From NCBI GenBank assembly GCA_023261685.1, contig JAHFOM010000023.1, forward strand, positions 1 through 15,194: a stretch of 15,194 bases of DNA, given 5' to 3'. The notes below the pieces were generated by a model, which worked only from the letters and a program-made list of their open reading frames with translations, was not told the DNA's origin and searched no databases. Source of the stretch: Candidatus Moraniibacteriota bacterium. Lineage in GTDB: Bacteria > Patescibacteriota > Minisyncoccia > Moranbacterales > UBA1568. A program made the translations under genes and the position numbers. Every line of letters starts with the position of its first letter. Positions within the stretch are counted from its first letter, which is position 1. Below are positions 1 through 5,552 of the stretch, piece after piece.

Positions 1-31
1 GAGCGGTTTTAAGAAAGTGATAGGAAGATAA

Positions 32-138
32 AATTTTCAAGTTTCAATTTCTAATTTCTAAACAATTTCTAATGATGTAATTTCGAAATTGAAAAATTAT
101 TTTATTGTTTGAGAATTGAAAATTAGAAATTGAAAATT
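32..138 (+). repeat. Long imperfect intergenic hairpin upstream of gatC
   Basis: Arms 32-66 and 104-138 are complementary at 27 of 35 positions, and seven of the eight differences are transitions. The symmetry axis near position 85 coincides with a perfect 12-base palindrome at 79-90 (AATTTCGAAATT). The 5' arm has almost no G and repeats words such as TTTCAAT and TTTCTAA; the 3' arm carries the complement. The element ends 8 nt before the gatC ATG. It belongs to the set of similar hairpins described for gatA, nusG, rplK, dcd and dnaE. Positions 73-81 (TGATGTAAT) in the loop resemble an extended -10 box, but weakly. Bases 1-31 hold nothing I can assign; the TAA at 10-12 may end an upstream gene. 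Confidence 0.75.
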
Positions 139-146
139 ATTTTCGT

Positions 147-434
147 ATGCTTTCTGAAGAAGAAGTAAAACACATAGCCACCTTGGCGCGTATCGGACTC
201 AAGGAGGAAGAAGTGGCACAGTATCAGAAAGAACTTTCTTCGGTTCTGGATTTTTTTCGTGAACTAGAGACGGTCAATACGGATGCGGTTGAATCTGTCG
301 ATTACAGTGCCGGTATGCACAGTCATGCCCGTCAAGACCGCAGGGAAGACTTTGCTGTTTCGGACAGGGAAATGCTACTGAAGAATGTTCCTGAGCTCAA
401 AAACGGATTTGTCAAGGTAAAATCGGTTTTCTAA
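147..434 (+). CDS. gatC: Asp/Glu-tRNA(Asn/Gln) amidotransferase subunit C
   Basis: GatC is the small subunit of cytoplasmic GatCAB, which converts misacylated Glu-tRNA(Gln) and/or Asp-tRNA(Asn) to Gln-tRNA or Asn-tRNA. GatC wraps around and stabilises GatA. The 95-residue length is normal for the family. The N-terminus (EEEVKHIATLARIGLKEEEV) and the following helix (LSSVLDFFRELETVNTDAVE) are the usual GatC helical region, followed by the extended tail with MLLKNVPE near the C-terminus. The ATG at 147 starts the family-typical sequence directly, just after the hairpin at 32-138. gatA follows after a gap that is itself filled by a second hairpin. No clear Shine-Dalgarno sequence is visible. Confidence 0.95.
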   Translation: MLSEEEVKHIATLARIGLKEEEVAQYQKELSSVLDFFRELETVNTDAVESVDYSAGMHSHARQDRREDFAVSDREMLLKNVPELKNGFVKVKSVF

Positions 435-436
435 AG

Positions 437-580
437 AAAACACAAAACAAAAAACACAAAATGCCAAACAAAACACAAAACCAAAGTATCAAAAAACGCA
501 TTCTTGATGAAATATTTGGAGATTGTGTTTTGGATTCTGGCATTTGTTTGGTTTTTGGGCTTTGAAAGTTGTGTTTTGAT
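437..580 (+). repeat. Long imperfect intergenic hairpin between gatC and gatA
   Basis: This fills nearly the whole gap from the gatC stop (434) to the gatA ATG (587). The 5' arm is built from A/C words (AAACACAAAAC type) with almost no G. The 3' arm is the T/G complement. Two exact anchors show the fold: TGCCA 462-466 with TGGCA 538-542, and AAAACACAA 470-478 with TTGTGTTTT 523-531, both centred near 501. Outside the anchors, pairing is imperfect with indels. It has the same architecture as the gatC, nusG and rplK hairpins but different words. Confidence 0.65.
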
Positions 581-586
581 AAAAAT

Positions 587-2047
587 ATGATTCGTGATTT
601 GCATACTAAACTCGTAGCGGGAGAAGTGACGGCGGTCGGACTTGCCGAACGCTATCTCCAAGCTATCGAAAAACGTGAGCCCGAAATCAGGGCGTTTTTG
701 ACGGTGCTCGGCGAAGAGGCACTCCATTCGGCAAAGCTGGTGGATGAACAGCTGAAACGTGGCGAAACAATTGATCTGTTGGCGGGCATTCCGGGCGCTA
801 TCAAAGACAATATCTGTATGACAGGCGTGCGGACGACCGCCGGTTCCAAGATACTCGACAACTACATCGCGCCGTATGATGCGACCGTTGTCAAAAAACT
901 CAAAGCGAAGGGCGTCGTTATCGTGGGGAAAACCAATATGGATGAATTTGCTATGGGTTCTTCCACCGAATCAAGCGCCTATCAGAAAACGAGAAATCCC
1001 ATCGACACGGAGCGTGTGCCAGGAGGATCATCGGGTGGATCAGCGGCAGCGGTTGCCGCGGGAGAGGCCGTCTGGTCACTCGGATCGGATACGGGTGGGT
1101 CTATCCGTCAGCCGGCAGCTTTTTGCGGAGTGGTCGGACTTAAGCCGACCTACGGACGGGTATCGCGATCGGGACTGATTGCGATGGCATCGAGTCTGGA
1201 TCAGATCGGTCCGTTCGGTATGAGTGTCGAAGACGTCGCCATCGTTTTTTCGCGGATTGCCGGAGCTGATCCACTCGACGCGACCACAGCAGAGAGCGGC
1301 AATGGCAAGCTGTTCGAGGAATATCTGACCGGCGATATCAGGGGACTTCGCATCGGTGTGCCAAAAGAGTATTTCAGCGAGCAACTTGATAGCCGGGTTC
1401 GCAAGGCCACTCTGGCTGCTCTGGAACGATTCAAAAGTCTCGGAGCGACCGTGACAGAAATTTCCCTCCCGCACAGCACCTCTGCTCTGCCGGTATATTA
1501 TATCTTGATGCCTTCGGAAGTCAGTTCCAACCTCGCGCGTTTTGATGGCATCAAATACGGTCTCTCCATCAATGACCAGAAAGATTCCGCCGAGGAGACG
1601 AGTGCGTTATTGGAAACGTACTTGGATACGCGCCGGCACGGTTTTGGGAGAGAAGTGAAGCGGCGGATTATGCTGGGAACCTACACGCTGTCGGCCGGCT
1701 ACTATGATGCGTACTACAAGAAGGCACAGAAAGTGCGGGCATTGATCAGGCAGGATTTCGAGACAGCTTTCCAAGCAGTGGACGTTATCTTTTCGCCGAC
1801 GACTCCGGAAGCGGCTTTTCGTTTCGGAGAAAAGACGGATGATCCCCTCCGGATGTACCTCTCCGACATCTATACGGTCACGGCAAACTTGGCGGGAGTG
1901 CCGGCGATATCTTTTCCCATCGGTCATATCGAGGAGGTTGGCAAACAGCTACCGGTTGGCGGACAGTTGATGGGAAAATGGTTTGATGAAGAGACACTTT
2001 TGCGTGCGGCGGATGCCTTTGAGAGAAGGTCAGCCGATGCATCATAA
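587..2047 (+). CDS. gatA: Asp/Glu-tRNA(Asn/Gln) amidotransferase subunit A
   Basis: GatA is the amidase-signature glutaminase of GatCAB. It releases ammonia from glutamine and passes it to GatB. Numbered from the ATG at 587 (486 residues), the Ser-cisSer-Lys triad is visible: K73 in AIKDN, S148 in VPGGSSGGSAAA, and S172 in SDTGGSIRQPAA. The spacing of 24 residues between the two serines matches characterised GatA proteins. The C-terminal part contains the expected LAGVPAISFPIG segment. A TTG 18 nt upstream is in frame but lies in the preceding hairpin, so the ATG is preferred because MIRDL is a normal GatA beginning. It is preceded by gatC and followed after 24 nt by a membrane-protein gene, probably cotranscribed. 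Confidence 0.96.
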   Translation: MIRDLHTKLVAGEVTAVGLAERYLQAIEKREPEIRAFLTVLGEEALHSAKLVDEQLKRGETIDLLAGIPGAIKDNICMTGVRTTAGSKILDNYIAPYDATVVKKLKAKGVVIVGKTNMDEFAMGSSTESSAYQKTRNPIDTERVPGGSSGGSAAAVAAGEAVWSLGSDTGGSIRQPAAFCGVVGLKPTYGRVSRSGLIAMASSLDQIGPFGMSVEDVAIVFSRIAGADPLDATTAESGNGKLFEEYLTGDIRGLRIGVPKEYFSEQLDSRVRKATLAALERFKSLGATVTEISLPHSTSALPVYYILMPSEVSSNLARFDGIKYGLSINDQKDSAEETSALLETYLDTRRHGFGREVKRRIMLGTYTLSAGYYDAYYKKAQKVRALIRQDFETAFQAVDVIFSPTTPEAAFRFGEKTDDPLRMYLSDIYTVTANLAGVPAISFPIGHIEEVGKQLPVGGQLMGKWFDEETLLRAADAFERRSADAS

Positions 2048-2071
2048 TTATTGAAAGCGGCAGCGCGACGT

Positions 2072-2602
2072 ATGAATGTTGATAGCATAGGTCTCGTATA
2101 CGGAATTATAGCTGGCGTGTCAGAGTTTTTTTCTCACTCGTTCCTGATTTCGGCGTTGAAGTTTTTCCTGTTCGTATATGTCGCCGTCTTGTTCGCGGAT
2201 ATCGTGATGCTCCTGATGCTGCGCGGATTGTCCGGAGATCTTCAGAAAACGCTGTTTGGGGCGGAGCGTCCATTGATTTCGCGTTCTGCCACTATCAAGC
2301 GCTGGGAAAAAATACTCTCCCGTCTGGAGGATGGCAATCCTTCACAATACAAGGTGGCGGTACTGGAAGCGGATGCCTTTGCCGATGAGATTCTTTCGGG
2401 TATCGGGTACAAGGGAGCCACGATGGCGGAAAAACTCGAGGGTATCCATCCGGGACAACTGGAAACGAAAGACGATATTACGGAAGCGCACCAGATTCGC
2501 AACCGTATCGTGCACGAGGCTGATTTTGTGATTTCTCGGGAAGACGCGGAGAAATGTCTGGACAGCTACCGGAAGTTTTTCGACGAAGTGGAGCTCTTCT
2601 AG
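2072..2602 (+). CDS. Membrane-anchored protein with HEPN-like Rx4H motif, function unknown
   Basis: I do not recognise a named family. From the ATG at 2072 the protein has 176 residues; an in-frame TTG at 2051 would add seven. Residues about 23-51 form one long hydrophobic segment rich in Phe, Val and Leu, consistent with a single transmembrane helix near the N-terminus. The remainder is soluble and mainly helical. Near its end lies AHQIRNRIVHEADF, where R143 and H148 fit the Rx4-6H pattern of HEPN-type domains, followed by a helix resembling those of DUF4145/HEPN proteins. HEPN domains include RNases and non-catalytic binding modules, so ribonuclease activity cannot be assumed. It follows gatA by 24 nt and ends 5 nt before a strong promoter for secE, so it is probably the last gene of the gatC-gatA transcript. 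Confidence 0.7.
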   Translation: MNVDSIGLVYGIIAGVSEFFSHSFLISALKFFLFVYVAVLFADIVMLLMLRGLSGDLQKTLFGAERPLISRSATIKRWEKILSRLEDGNPSQYKVAVLEADAFADEILSGIGYKGATMAEKLEGIHPGQLETKDDITEAHQIRNRIVHEADFVISREDAEKCLDSYRKFFDEVELF

Positions 2603-2607
2603 CTTGT

Positions 2608-2636
2608 TTGACAAGGAGGAGTTTCTTTGGTAGTAT
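2608..2636 (+). promoter_or_regulatory. Strong sigma-70-type promoter for secE-nusG-rplK-rplA
   Basis: A perfect -35 hexamer TTGACA (2608-2613) is separated by exactly 17 bases from TAGTAT (2631-2636). The bases just before the -10 are TGG, which gives an extended -10. This is the best promoter match in the window. It begins 5 nt after the stop of the preceding gene. The predicted start is near 2643, immediately upstream of a terminator-like hairpin. Confidence 0.8.
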
Positions 2637-2644
2637 CAATGTAT

Positions 2645-2665
2645 AAAGCCCTCGGGGCTTTTTTT
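2645..2665 (+). terminator. Terminator-like hairpin at the start of the secE transcript
   Basis: AAAGCCC (2645-2651) pairs with GGGCTTT (2655-2661) across a three-base TCG loop, followed by four more T residues. By itself this is a textbook intrinsic terminator and would end the gatC-gatA transcript. It lies downstream of the predicted secE promoter, so it also forms the first bases of the secE mRNA. It may therefore be an attenuator or a 5'-stabilising hairpin. A purine-rich AAGAGGGA at 2666-2673, with 9 nt spacing, could serve as ribosome binding site for secE. Confidence 0.75.
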
Positions 2666-2682
2666 AAGAGGGAAAGTTTCGT

Positions 2683-2868
2683 ATGAAGGGAATACTGACA
2701 TTTTTGCTGGAAGCGAAGGTTGAGCTTTCTCGCGTCAATTGGCCGACCCGCAAACAGATCCTTCGCTATACGTTTTTGGTTATCGGTATCAGTCTCGCGG
2801 TCGCGCTGTTCCTCGGAGGATTGGACCTCTTGTTCAGCTCTCTCGTTGAACGATTTCTCATCAAGTAA
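2683..2868 (+). CDS. secE: Preprotein translocase subunit SecE
   Basis: SecE is the small essential membrane subunit that clamps SecY in the SecYEG channel. At 61 residues this is the short single-helix form common in bacteria. The conserved amphipathic segment before the membrane helix is visible (EAKVELSRVNWPTRKQILRYT), with the diagnostic VNWPTR motif. One transmembrane helix of about 20 residues follows (FLVIGISLAVALFLGGLDLL), then a short basic end. It is the first gene of secE-nusG-rplK-rplA, the widely conserved order, driven by the promoter at 2608-2636. Confidence 0.95.
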   Translation: MKGILTFLLEAKVELSRVNWPTRKQILRYTFLVIGISLAVALFLGGLDLLFSSLVERFLIK

Positions 2869-2870
2869 AT

Positions 2871-2959
2871 AACCAATAACTGACAACTCACAACCAACAA
2901 CAGCATGCAGAAAAAGGACGAGTATCTTGTTGTAAGTTGTTAGTCGTAAGTTGCAAGTT
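2871..2959 (+). repeat. Long imperfect intergenic hairpin between secE and nusG
   Basis: The 5' arm (2871-2903) starts two bases after the secE stop and is written in A/C words of the AACAACT type. The 3' arm (2926-2959) is its T/G complement. About 23 of 33 positions pair without gaps. The axis is near 2915, and a GCATGC palindrome at 2903-2908 lies in the loop. The element ends 8 nt before the nusG ATG. The words resemble those of the rplK hairpin more than those at the other loci. Confidence 0.7.
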
Positions 2960-2967
2960 TCATATAT

Positions 2968-3513
2968 ATGGCAAAGCAGACGCAGCATCACGGACGCGCA
3001 TGGTATGTTCTCCACACCTATTCCGGATACGAGGATAATGTTTCTCGCAATCTGAAACAGCGTATCGAATCGATGGATATGCAGGAGCTTATTTTCGATG
3101 TTCTGGTACCGAAGGAAAAAAAGATCAAGATCAAGGCGGGCAAACGAGTGGTTGTCGAGGAACGGATTTATCCGGGCTATGTGCTTGTTGATATGATGGT
3201 AACGGATGCCTCGTGGTATGTGGTGCGCAACACACCCAATGTGACTGGTTTTATCGGACTTGGTACGACGCCGACCCCGATCGATACGAAGGAAATCGAC
3301 GCTTTGAAAAAGCGAATGGGAGTAGCAGAGCCGAAATACAAGATAGACGTGCGGGTGGGAGACTCCATCAAAATTACCGATGGACCTTTCAAGAACTTTG
3401 ATGGCAAGATTCAGGAAGTGGACGAAGAGAAGGGTAAGGTTAAGGTGTTCGTTTCTATTTTCGGACGCGAAACGCCTGTGGAACTCGATTTTCTTCAGGT
3501 GAAAAAAGCCTAG
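2968..3513 (+). CDS. nusG: Transcription termination/antitermination factor NusG
   Basis: NusG binds the RNA polymerase clamp, suppresses pausing, and links transcription to ribosomes or Rho. The 181-residue length is typical. The NGN domain spans about residues 10-115, with the expected beginning AWYVLHTYSGYE and the segment RIYPGYVLVDM. The C-terminal KOW domain starts near residue 128 (VRVGDSIKITDGPFKNFDGK) and ends in VELDFLQVKK. The ATG at 2968 is the only start that begins the conserved sequence without reading into the hairpin. The gene lies between secE and rplK, as in most bacteria. Confidence 0.97.
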   Translation: MAKQTQHHGRAWYVLHTYSGYEDNVSRNLKQRIESMDMQELIFDVLVPKEKKIKIKAGKRVVVEERIYPGYVLVDMMVTDASWYVVRNTPNVTGFIGLGTTPTPIDTKEIDALKKRMGVAEPKYKIDVRVGDSIKITDGPFKNFDGKIQEVDEEKGKVKVFVSIFGRETPVELDFLQVKKA

Positions 3514-3518
3514 TAATC

Positions 3519-3610
3519 AACTAACAGTTAACAACTAACAACTAACAATACATTCTTCCGAAAAGTACTTCTTTTTCCGGTTGCGAGTTGTAAGGTATAG
3601 GTTGTCAGTT
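3519..3610 (+). repeat. Long imperfect intergenic hairpin between nusG and rplK
   Basis: The 5' arm (3519-3548) begins five bases after the nusG stop and contains tandem AACTAAC words with one G. The 3' arm (3581-3610) is the complement, with about 20 of 30 positions pairing. An inner stem near 3556-3580 (CCGAAAAG against CTTTTTCCGG) continues the fold around AAGTACTT at 3563-3570. It ends 9 nt before the rplK ATG. Confidence 0.7.
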
Positions 3611-3619
3611 TCAAAAATT

Positions 3620-4045
3620 ATGGCAAAAGCAATTAAGACAATTATCAAGCTGCAAATCCCTGCGGGGAAAGCCAATCCGGCTCCTCCCGTCGGTCCGGCT
3701 CTTGGACAGCACGGTTTGAATATTCAGGATTTTTGCAGTAAATTCAACGAAGCATCAAAGGAACGAGCCGGGGAAATAGTGCCGGCAGAAATTACCGTCT
3801 ATGAGGATCGAACGTTTTCTTTCGTGCTGAAAACATCTCCGGCATCTGATCTGCTCAAGAAGGCGGCAAACGTTGAGAAAGGAGCCTCCAATCCCCTCAA
3901 GGACAAGGCGGGAACGGTGACCAAAACTCAGTTGCGCGAGATCGCCGAAAAGAAAATGTCTGATCTCAACGCCAATGATGTCGAGCAGGCGATGAAGATT
4001 ATCGCTGGCTCCGCCCGCTCTATGGGAATTAAGGTGACTGAATAA
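3620..4045 (+). CDS. rplK: 50S ribosomal protein L11
   Basis: L11 binds the GTPase-associated region of 23S rRNA. From the ATG at 3620 the protein has 141 residues, the usual L11 length. The earlier in-frame start at 3581 would translate the 3' arm of the hairpin and is rejected. The N-terminal domain shows AGKANPAPPVGPALGQHG with its conserved prolines and N-I-Q-D-F-C. The C-terminal rRNA-binding domain ends in MKIIAGSARSMGIKV. It is followed by rplA after 60 nt. Confidence 0.97.
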   Translation: MAKAIKTIIKLQIPAGKANPAPPVGPALGQHGLNIQDFCSKFNEASKERAGEIVPAEITVYEDRTFSFVLKTSPASDLLKKAANVEKGASNPLKDKAGTVTKTQLREIAEKKMSDLNANDVEQAMKIIAGSARSMGIKVTE

Positions 4046-4056
4046 ACTATTAAGCT

Positions 4057-4095
4057 TGTGGGACCCTGAGCGCAGTCGAAGGGGCTTGTACCACA
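4057..4095 (+). repeat. Dispersed CCTGAGC/GTCGAAGG repeat in the rplK-rplA gap
   Basis: The core at 4063-4084 reads ACCCTGAGC, GCA, GTCGAAGGGG. CCCT (4064-4067) can pair with AGGG (4080-4083), and TGTGG (4057-4061) with CCACA (4091-4095), giving a small hairpin. The same core, in the coding orientation of miaA, occurs at 11046-11066. I recognise this phrase as a repeat common in many bacterial genomes, but I could not search for it. It is the only gap of this operon without a low-complexity hairpin. Confidence 0.7.
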
Positions 4096-4105
4096 CATCA
4101 AACCT

Positions 4106-4795
4106 ATGCCAAGAGGAAAAATCTATCGCACCGTAGTCGCAAAACTGGATGTCGATAAAGAGTACACACCGGAAGAAGCTTTTGTTTTTTTGAAAGAGAA
4201 TAAGACAGCGAAATTCGATGAATCCGTAGAGGTGCATATACGCCTCGGTATCAACGTGAAGAAGTCTGATGAATCGGTCCGTGCGACGGTCGTCTTGCCT
4301 CACGGTACGGGGCGTTCTCAGAGGGTAGCGGTTATCACCAGTACCAAGGCCAAAGAGGCGAAAGACGCTTCAGCTGATCTTGTCGGTGGAGAAGAATTGG
4401 TGAGCGATATCAAGAGCGGGAAACTCGTACCCGGTCAAGATTTCGATGTGTTGCTCGCGACACCGGAAATGATGCCGAAATTGGCTCTCGTCGCAAAAAT
4501 TCTGGGACCAAAAGGGATGATGCCGAGTCCCAAAACTGAGACGGTCACGCCAAAAATAAAAGAGGCGGTCGAAATGCTAAGGTACGGTAAAAAAGTGAGT
4601 TTCAAAAACGATGACTCCGGTAATTTGCATCAGGTGATCGGGAAGCTCTCTTTCACGGCAGAAGCTCTGGCTGAAAATTATAAAGCTCTGCGTGAAATAG
4701 TCGATCGGTCAAAACCGGAAAATATGAAGGGGCGACTGGTCAAGTCCATCAGTATTTGTTCGACGATGGGTCCCAGTCTGAAAGTGAAATTGTAA
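4106..4795 (+). CDS. rplA: 50S ribosomal protein L1
   Basis: L1 binds 23S rRNA at the mobile L1 stalk, which assists tRNA release. In several bacteria it also represses its own operon by binding the mRNA. The 229-residue length is typical. Visible family signatures are DESVEVHIRLGIN, VVLPHGTGRSQRVAV, the domain II segment KLALVAKILGPKGMMPSPK, and YKALREIV near the end. The ATG at 4106 gives the normal start MPRGKIYRTV. Most bacteria continue with rplJ and rplL, but here dcd follows, so the conserved ribosomal-protein cluster is interrupted after rplA. Confidence 0.97.
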   Translation: MPRGKIYRTVVAKLDVDKEYTPEEAFVFLKENKTAKFDESVEVHIRLGINVKKSDESVRATVVLPHGTGRSQRVAVITSTKAKEAKDASADLVGGEELVSDIKSGKLVPGQDFDVLLATPEMMPKLALVAKILGPKGMMPSPKTETVTPKIKEAVEMLRYGKKVSFKNDDSGNLHQVIGKLSFTAEALAENYKALREIVDRSKPENMKGRLVKSISICSTMGPSLKVKL

Positions 4796-4796
4796 G

Positions 4797-4892
4797 AACA
4801 GGGTTCAGGGGCTAGGGTTGAGAGAAAGTGGTAGTATGAATTTATATTTTTTTCTCAATCTAAACCCTCAACCCTAATTCCTAAAACCTATT
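4797..4892 (+). repeat. Long imperfect intergenic hairpin between rplA and dcd, opposite polarity
   Basis: Arms 4797-4822 and 4867-4892 pair at 20 of 26 positions, including ten in a row (TAGGGTTGAG at 4813-4822). The arm begins one base after the rplA stop and the hairpin ends 4 nt before the dcd ATG. Here the G-poor word array (CCCTAA and CCTAAA type) forms the 3' arm, the reverse of the other five hairpins. The loop includes GAGAAA/TTTCTC (4822-4827 and 4851-4856) and a promoter-like TGGTAGTAT. Confidence 0.75.
4829..4837 (+). promoter_or_regulatory. Possible extended -10 promoter in the loop of the dcd hairpin
   Basis: TGG followed by TAGTAT (4832-4837) is identical to the extended -10 of the secE promoter. 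The next bases (GAAT here, CAAT there) also agree. No acceptable -35 lies 16-18 bases upstream. If active, transcription would start near 4844, and the dcd mRNA would lack the 5' arm of the hairpin. Confidence 0.35.
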
Positions 4893-4896
4893 CAAT

Positions 4897-5457
4897 ATGG
4901 TTCTCTCGGATCGCGATATCATCAAGGAAATAAAAGCAGGAGCCATCACTCTCAAGCCGTTCAAGCGGGAGTATGTTCAGCCAGCGAGCGTGGATATTCA
5001 TCTCGATAGGCACTTCCTGGTCTACGATACGACAAAAAACTTCGTCATTGACACCAAGAAGCCGACTCAGGGCTTGATGAAACCGATTGAGATCACCAAG
5101 AATGAACCCTTCATTCTCCATCCGCAGGAATTTGCACTGGGTCTTATCTATGAAGAGACGGGCGTGTCGGATAGGCTTGTCGGCCGGTTGGAAGGCAAGA
5201 GCTCGCTTGGCCGTCTCGGTCTCATCATTCATACGACTGCGGGCTATCTCGACCCGGGGAATTCACTCAAGATGACGCTCGAGCTTTACAACGCCGGCAA
5301 GCTCCCTATCAAGCTCTACTACAAGATGCCCATCGCTCAAATGGCTTTCGAATATCTTTCATCTCCCTGCGAACGTCCCTATGGTTCCAAGGGGCTCAAT
5401 AGCAAGTATCTGGGTGATACCAAGCCCGAAGCTTCCAAGATGCACCTGAATTTCTAA
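4897..5457 (+). CDS. dcd: dCTP deaminase, probably bifunctional dCTP deaminase/dUTPase
   Basis: The enzyme deaminates dCTP. Bifunctional members also hydrolyse the product to dUMP and diphosphate. The 186-residue length fits the trimeric dUTPase-fold family. The signature is KSSLGRLGLIIHTTAGYLDP (residues 101-120), followed by TLELYN with the probable catalytic Glu at 129. S103 and R106 are the expected phosphate-contacting residues. The HTTAGYLDPG form, with Gly after Ala, and the tail with PYGSKGLNSKYLGD resemble the bifunctional mycobacterial enzyme more than E. coli Dcd, which has a His-Arg pair after the Ala. The residues after DPG (NSLKM) differ from the usual FxGxx, so bifunctionality is an inference. 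Producing dUMP here would feed thyA, the next gene. Confidence 0.93.
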   Translation: MVLSDRDIIKEIKAGAITLKPFKREYVQPASVDIHLDRHFLVYDTTKNFVIDTKKPTQGLMKPIEITKNEPFILHPQEFALGLIYEETGVSDRLVGRLEGKSSLGRLGLIIHTTAGYLDPGNSLKMTLELYNAGKLPIKLYYKMPIAQMAFEYLSSPCERPYGSKGLNSKYLGDTKPEASKMHLNF

Positions 5458-5459
5458 AC

Positions 5460-5488
5460 AAAAAACCTCTTCTTTAGGAGGTTTTTTT
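5460..5488 (+). terminator. Intrinsic terminator after dcd
   Basis: An A-run plus CCTC (5460-5469) pairs with GAGG plus a T-run (5478-5487), with an eight-base loop and T residues continuing to 5488. It begins two bases after the dcd stop. The A-run on the 5' side makes it potentially bidirectional. It should separate dcd transcripts from thyA. Confidence 0.8.
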
Positions 5489-5514
5489 GTGAAAGTCTTT
5501 TTTTGTGAGATAAT
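5487..5514 (+). promoter_or_regulatory. Candidate promoter for thyA operon
   Basis: TTGTGA (5487-5492) is separated by 16 bases from GATAAT (5509-5514). TGA directly before the -10 makes an extended -10 element. The predicted start is near 5521, about 30 nt before the thyA ATG. It overlaps the end of the dcd terminator, as expected for a new transcription unit. The -35 matches only four of six consensus bases. Confidence 0.5.
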
Positions 5515-5552
5515 TGAATAAAGAAGATTCCTGATTGTTTGATGTCAAAAAT

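Noticed and set aside
2051..2071. TTG start for the membrane protein after gatA
   Set aside because: Possible, but ATG at 2072 is the stronger start codon and the seven extra residues add no recognisable feature.
3519..3550. Possible CRISPR or simple tandem repeat in the AACTAAC array
   Set aside because: The units are short, degenerate and without spacers; the array is one arm of an inverted repeat.
3581..3619. Upstream start adding thirteen residues to L11
   Set aside because: It translates the 3' arm of the hairpin. The ATG at 3620 gives the standard 141-residue protein.
4057..4095. L1 autoregulatory binding site upstream of rplA
   Set aside because: The core matches the repeat in miaA, so a dispersed element explains it better. 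L1 control sites in known operons usually lie before rplK.
4861..4890. Telomere-like CCCTAA words before dcd
   Set aside because: They are internal to the chromosome, degenerate, and paired with a complementary arm at 4797-4822.
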